Below, in pieces: positions 1 through 27,500 of a stretch of DNA of 27,500 nucleotides. The notes beneath the pieces are model-generated. The model ran no database searches and had not been told where the DNA came from. It saw only the letters and a list, made by a program, of their open reading frames with translations. The stretch spans positions 7,527 to 35,026 of the forward strand of contig JAHBMJ010001096.1 in the NCBI GenBank assembly GCA_018398765.1, read 5' to 3'. Within the stretch, counting starts at the first letter, position 1; every line of letters begins with the position of its first letter. The stretch is from Chromera velia. Taxonomy: Eukaryota > Sar > Chromeraceae. The position numbers were made by a program, and so were the translations under genes.

Positions 1-14
1 GGGGGGGGGGGGGG
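1..14. repeat. Poly-G run at the window edge
   Basis: Fourteen consecutive G at the first base, followed by 315 bases without a recognisable exon. May mark a contig or gap edge. The missing FATC exon should lie to its left. Confidence 0.6.
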
Positions 15-329
15 CTGACGTTCTTCGGGTCTGTCTCTGCACTCATTTCTCTAATTCACTCTCGTAGTCAGACAGGGAATCTGAAGACCTCAAGGAGGGG
101 GGGACGCGAGATGAAAGGCACACGGGTGGTGACAGAAGGCCGTAAAGATATCAGACACTCCCTCCCTCCCTCCCTTTGTGTGTGTATGTGTGTCTCCAGG
201 GAGACAATTCCTTCCTTCCTTCCTTGCCGCTCGCCGACACATCCCAAGTTGCGGCCGACCACGGCCAGGCAGGCCAGCAGAAAGAGAGGCTCTTAGACAG
301 ACAGGCAGGCAGAGAGGCAGACGACAAAC

Positions 330-23143
<22,814 letters not shown>

Positions 23144-24334
23144 AAAAGACAAGCGCTACACAAGCGAAGGAAAAGAGGAAAAAGGGTGTCAGTCACCAGA
23201 GCCTAGTTTCAGGGCACAGGGGGGGTAGATGGAAAGGACTTCGAAGGATTGCATTTTTTAGCGGCCATCACGATGGTTGTGCATGTGGGCTTATGAACGC
23301 AGGCAGCCGGCAGGGAACACGGGCACACGAGGAATGCAGGTGTCTGGAGACAAAAGAGGGCCCACCGATGCCTCCACGCAAGTCAACGCCCTGGTGTCCG
23401 TGGAGGCCCCTTGCTCGGCCTTCATCTCCGATTTTTTTTTTCTTTTCAGCTCAGTGTGGCAAATAATCGGTCTCTCCCCAACCCTCTCGTCTCTACGGCC
23501 CGATCCGAGATTCTTCTTCAACTAATATCCGTTGAAGTTTCACAGTCAGCTCTGCATGGTCAGAGGCGTTGGCATCAAGGGAGGTGGACTTGCAGTCAAT
23601 TATATAAGTCACAAACGCCTTCCACCGAGAGAGATTCGATCAGACTTTGATCAAGCATGCAACTAACGGTCAGCTCCTCTGCAGAGTGTCTGCCTGGCAG
23701 ATGACATGTTCAAAGTCATGCTGTTGGGAGGGGCGGCAACGCTTCGATCGATATCATCGTATGACCTTGAACAAACTTGTCTGCCCGTCTGGATGCCACT
23801 GAGATGCCCCATGCATGCAGAGGCATGCAATTGTTGTGCATGGCCGTCTCCGATGCACACTTTCGGCCATGCATCTTTGGGCCCGCGTGTTCCGCGCGCG
23901 TAGACGGATCACTGCATGCATGGTCGACGCATGGATGCCGACGGGAGACGGCGATCGAATTCCCCGAAACTCGTGAAGTTTAGTGGCTGAACTCGATCGA
24001 TCGTGTTGTGTCGCACGTACGTCGACCAGAGAGAGGCATGAGAGAGTCCAGGGAAATCTGGTTGCATGAAATGTCAGATTTCGGAGGCTGGTGTGTCACG
24101 AATCTGCCTGGTACAACGAGAAAGAGAAAATCTCAGATCAGTCTGAGTCACTTGATGCAAGAGAAAGATACTGACTGCCCCCGAGAGGGATTGTCGTTCT
24201 CTTGCATGTCCGTGACGTGCTGCGTGCGCGAGCATCTTCTGTTATCAACATCCGACTCTTTGCGCTTAATTGCTTACACACGATCTGTGGATACAGAATT
24301 CTCCCGGTGATTCAGTAAACAGGAAGAGAGGAAG
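23144..24334. promoter_or_regulatory. Intergenic region between divergent genes, TGCATG-rich
   Basis: No coding signal on either strand. It separates the ATR start from the signal-peptide gene. TGCATG or CATGCA occurs about ten times, densest at 23811-23930 (23812, 23824, 23837, 23868, 23913), with further copies near 23280, 23553, 23656, 24063 and 24203. TGCATGCA is a known apicomplexan AP2-factor site, so a regulatory role is plausible by inference. Confidence 0.5.
23601..23608 (+). promoter_or_regulatory. TATA-like sequence
   Basis: TATATAAG in the intergenic region, about 730 bases before the plus-strand start codon. Only a sequence match; distance and need for a TATA box in this organism are unknown. 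Confidence 0.2.
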
Positions 24335-24520
24335 ATGCGGCTTTGTGACCTGCCCTTAGTGGGCGGCACCATCTGCCTTTTGGTTATGTCCGTGGGCAGT
24401 TCTCTGGGGTCAGATCCCTCTGAAATTCTGGTAAAATCGGCGGGGGGGGAGCCTTTGTTCGTGGCTACAGTCAAGAGAACAACGGACGACCTCTTCTGTG
24501 AAGGCGACTTCTGGAAACAG
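24335..24520 (+). CDS. Exon 1, signal peptide
   Basis: 62 codons, donor CAG|GTGAAC. Encodes the hydrophobic leader, then SDPSEILVKSAGGEPLFVAT and FCEGDFWKQ. The intron 24521-24770 is C/T-rich. Confidence 0.75.
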
Positions 24521-26128
24521 GTGAACCAGTTGGTTGCATGGTATCTTGCCCGGAGTCACCCGTCTACCCACCTGAAAACCCCCCCCCACCTCGCTGGGCT
24601 TGCGTTTCTGTGCCCCAATTTTTCTCTTTTTTGTCCTTCACCGCTCTACCCTCCTGAAATCTACCCCCCACACATTGTTGAAACGCACTCCTTCTTGCGT
24701 GCTGTATGGAGTTGTTCTTGGATTACAGTGACACATTTTGTCCTCTCTCTGCTTCTCTTTCTCTCTTCAGGCGTACGTCCGACTGAAAAAGAGCATCAAC
24801 CTCATGGAAAACAGGGAGACACTTCCTGTGAGTCGGAGAAGGTCTCCTCTCCCCTCCGTTGTGAAATTTGGAAAGGATGTTGTGTAGGTTTGGCTCAGAG
24901 GGAGGGAATACAAAGACAGACAGAGACGAAGACGGGACGACTCAGACAGGGTGACGGGCCAGACTGGAGAGAAAAAAAAAACAAAGAAAAGCGATAGACC
25001 GTCCTGTATGTCCATTTCGTCTCCTTCCGCGCGCAAATATCTTTTCTTCTTTATTCTCTCGTGTCTTCGTGTTGTTGCACGTCTTTGGCACTGCTCGCTT
25101 TCTCTTCTTCCTCTTTCATGAAAGACTAATGCGTTTACTGAAGCCCGCTCGCTGATTGGAGTGTCTGCAATTTTCATTCAACGTTTCCCTTCAATGTCCA
25201 GGAGGCGAAGATAGCCCTGGGGTCTCTCGCAACGGACGCGACTCTGAATCTGAAGGAGGCTATGAAGTGCGCAGTCGGGGTCGCAGCCATCTACAGAGTC
25301 CTCACTCACGCGTACTGCGGGCACTTCACCAGCACAGACGATGAGGTCAGTCAGAGAACGCAAAGAGAAATGAAAATCCAACAGGTCGTCATGGAAGGGA
25401 AGAAAAGCGGGGGAAACGGGGGGAGACGGAGAAAGGGAGACACAAATCGCCAGGTGAGGGGGAGACGCTAGGACGGTTTTCTCGAAAGAATCCGTGAGGA
25501 GTGTCTGTAACACTTTGTTTTCTCATTTTCTGGCTCAGCATTGCAGTGGCAGTATTCTTGCTCCCTTTGTCTCCAATCTTTCCCCCTACGCTCGAAAAAT
25601 CTCTGTATTTCTTTGCGGCAGCTACCCATTCTTTCCCGTTCTCAGTGAATGTCTCTTTGGGTGCTCTGTTCTGTCACGTACTGCTCTCTTCTCGGTTCCC
25701 TTCCCTTTTTCTTTTCCCATTTGCACCGACTTCCCTTCCCCTCGGGCTGCATGCAGCTGGGCAAATACCGTGCGAACAACTTGTGCCTCCGTCAGTACCA
25801 CCTGGCCATGAATTTCCTCACAGAGGCATTCGTCAAGGGAGGCAACAGGGCAGACTGGATCGATGCATCGCTCTGGCCAATCACGTTACAGGTATAAAGG
25901 GAGGGAGGGAGTGTCGGAGGAGACTTGAGTGTGTTGCCCCCTCCTTGCCCCTGTGTCGAGTGTATGCAACTCTCTATCTTCGTTCCTCTCTGTGTTCTGA
26001 TGCTCACATCCGCAAGCACAAACAGAAAAGGACTCAGTCCGGAAACCATGCGTGAATGCAGATGTCATCGAGCACACGAAGAGATCTTTCCGATTCCACT
26101 TCCCTTCTTTCACACACACATGCACACA

Positions 26129-26179
<51 letters not shown>

Positions 26180-27500
26180 AAACAGATGCACTTGTTTTTC
26201 CTGCACGCACAGGAGCTGATCACAGAGGGCCAGGTCCTCGTGCAGTCTGTTGGCAGCGCCTTCCGCCTAGAGGAGCCGGAGCCAGTCAGTCAGTGCAGAC
26301 ACTCACTCAACAGCCTGCAGGCAGCACTTCTCGATCGAATTACGCCTTTCTTCTCTTAGAGGGACATAGAGCGGCAGAAGACTTCTGTTTGTTGTCTCAG
26401 AGCCAGTCCAAATAGGACATACATCTCACAAAAACACGTTCGTAGGAGGAGAAAGCAGGTGTGGTCTCTCCCTTCAAACTCAATTGAACGGCAAAGCTGC
26501 TTGAAATAAGATTCCGTCGGAGGGAGCGAGGGTCTGTATGAAGATGTCGATAGTCAGCGCAAACATCGGATCTCCCCGTCCCCATTTTTGTCTTTGCCAC
26601 CTGTAGATCCCTCCAGATCCCTTTGCATGCCCTGCTGCAACGTGGCTCAATTGAAGGATGATTTGCACTTCTCTGTATGCATGTCTTTTCGGGTCTTGCC
26701 TGTGTACGCGTTCTGTTTTTTTGCCTTTCTTCCCCTCTCGGTGGAACCAGGATAAGTCGACAAAGATTGGGGTAGGACACCCACCGGCGATTCGAGACAT
26801 TCCGAAGGATGCGCGTGCGATGGAAATGAAAAGAGGAATGAGTGAAGAGGGAGACGGAAAGGGAGAGAGAGAAAGACGGGAGAGGCCAACGAAAATTGAG
26901 ATCGTCAGCCTTTGTGCATATCCTGAGGGGCACTTGCTTCCAAAGTTTTCAATACCTAACAAGGTCAGCTAGCTTGCCTCTTTGTGTACCTATCCATTTG
27001 TTTGTTCCGTTGCTTTGGCATTTGAAACCCGGCGTTTTTCAATTTCTACTGTTGGAGGCTCTTTTAGCTTTGAGCTGGAGTTTTCGCCCTCCGTCCCTCC
27101 CTTTCGACTTTGGCCCCCCTCCTTGCCCTTCTCTGCCCCCCTCCCTTTCTCTTTCTCTCCCTCCTTCCTGCCACTTTTCTTCCCGTCGACTGTTCACTTT
27201 TCTTCTCCTTTTTTTTCTTTCACTCCTCCAGAGTTCTCTGCAACCCCTTCCAATCCTGCAGGAAGTCTACGCTGCCCTGCACGGATATGGACTGTCGGTT
27301 GGCACCAAACGACTGGACGCTTCGAGGCCGCACGCGTGGGGTAAAATTCAAATGATGAAGGACAGACTGAGGTCAACAGAAAGAAACAAAGGAGGGAAAA
27401 CAGAAAAGGGGATCAGAACTTCTTGCTCACTTGTTTATTTGGCGCATCCAGAGACGTGCTTTTCTCTTTCTCTCATTTCTATCCGCCTTTCTTTTCTTTT
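24335..27500 (+). CDS. Signal-peptide protein of unknown function, multi-exon, possibly running off the right edge
   Basis: First in-frame ATG after a TGA at 24308. The protein starts MRLCDLPLVGGTICLLVMSV followed by GSSLGSD, a typical signal peptide with a likely cut near SLG/S, so entry into the secretory pathway is expected. Exons, all phase 0: 24335-24520, 24771-24827, 25202-25345, 25757-25891, 26213-26284, 26751-26963 and 27262 to about 27340 or beyond. The mature part is mainly helical with scattered Cys (CEGDF, MKCAVG, AYCGHF, NNLCLRQY). A faint resemblance to the four-helix invertase/pectinesterase-inhibitor pattern (Cys-x-x-x-Tyr-x-x-Ala then Trp-x-x-Ala) is not enough to name it. 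Alternative model: no splice at 26285 and a stop at 26357-26359, giving 222 residues. Confidence 0.7.
24771..24827 (+). CDS. Exon 2
   Basis: 19 codons reading AYVRLKKSINLMENRETLP, between ctcttcag and GTGAGT. Intron 24828-25201 (374 nt) shows nothing else. Confidence 0.7.
25202..25345 (+). CDS. Exon 3
   Basis: 48 codons, acceptor tgtccag, donor GAG|GTCAGT. Reads EAKIALGSLATDATLNLKEA then MKCAVGVAAIYRVLTHAYCG: two amphipathic helices. Intron 25346-25756 (411 nt) shows nothing else. Confidence 0.78.
25757..25891 (+). CDS. Exon 4
   Basis: 45 codons, acceptor gcatgcag, donor CAG|GTATAA. Reads LGKYRANNLCLRQYHLAMNF then LTEAFVKGGNRADWIDASLW. Intron 25892-26212 contains a CA/GA microsatellite. Confidence 0.78.
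26113..26176. repeat. (CA)n(GA)n microsatellite
   Basis: Intronic, ending about 37 bases before exon 5 of the plus-strand gene. Confidence 0.9.
26213..26284 (+). CDS. Exon 5 (alternatively terminal, to 26359)
   Basis: 24 codons, acceptor cgcacag: ELITEGQVLVQSVGSAFRLE then EPEP, with a GTCAGTCAGT donor of the kind used repeatedly elsewhere in the window. If unspliced it reads on for 24 more codons to TAG at 26357-26359. Confidence 0.7.
26751..26963 (+). CDS. Probable exon 6, charged
   Basis: 71 codons, phase 0 both ends; acceptor ggaaccag, donor AAG|GTCAGC. DKSTKIGVGHPPAIRDIPKD, a Glu/Arg/Lys-rich stretch, then KIEIVSLCAYPEGHLLPKFS. It could belong to the same gene as exon 5 or to a separate plus-strand gene. 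The stretch 26360-26750 holds no other supported exon. Confidence 0.5.
27262..27340 (+). CDS. Probable exon 7, partial
   Basis: Acceptor cctgcag (27256-27261; an alternative ctccag lies 30 bases upstream in the same phase). It reads EVYAALHGYGLSVGTKRLDA then SRPHAW, with a possible donor GTAAAA at 27341; open reading continues to the window end if unspliced. Confidence 0.45.

Noticed and set aside
26397-26962. Minus-strand frames that could be the 3' end of a convergent gene
   Set aside because: Two overlapping frames of similar quality, no good acceptor, and they oppose a better-supported plus-strand exon at 26751-26963.

Overview
The window is eukaryotic nuclear DNA. Genes are broken by many GT-AG introns packed with microsatellites (GAAA, GTCA, CA, CT, GATA runs), and exons join cleanly by splice phase. 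The style (GT-AG introns of about 300-900 nt, extended TGCAG acceptors, tetranucleotide-rich introns, TGCATGCA motifs in the intergenic stretch) suggests an alveolate alga close to the apicomplexans, Chromera velia being my best guess. That is an inference; no rRNA or organelle marker is present to settle it.

About 85% of the window (330-23143, minus strand) is one very large multi-exon gene encoding an ATR/Mec1/Rad3-type PI3K-like protein kinase, the apical replication-stress and DNA-damage checkpoint kinase. I chained about 30 exons from 23.1 kb down to 0.33 kb; nearly all donor and acceptor phases agree without an internal stop. In gene order: N-terminal helical (HEAT-like) region, about 23.1-13.3 kb; middle HEAT/UME region, 13.1-9.9 kb; FAT domain, about 9.9-4.8 kb; kinase domain, 4.4-0.97 kb; poly-Q segment of the PIKK regulatory domain, 467-330. 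The C-terminal FATC domain is not visible and must lie beyond position 1, where the sequence starts in a 14-base poly-G run. The assembled protein would be roughly 3,900 residues, clearly longer than human ATR (about 2,640). The first third is assigned by continuity of phase rather than by recognisable homology.

From 23.14 to 24.33 kb lies a non-coding interval between divergent genes. It is rich in TGCATG/CATGCA palindromes and is the probable shared promoter region.

From 24335 rightwards on the plus strand is a second gene with a signal peptide and five to seven exons, all joined in phase 0. It encodes a small, mostly helical, probably secreted protein that I do not recognise. It either ends at 26359 (222 residues) or, as I slightly prefer, splices at 26285 and runs off the right edge.

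Introns above 300 nt hold no gene that I can support. They contain simple repeats, one 43-bp minisatellite (11151-11365) and one 66-bp tandem duplication (18001-18125). No tRNA, rRNA, transposon or CRISPR array was seen.
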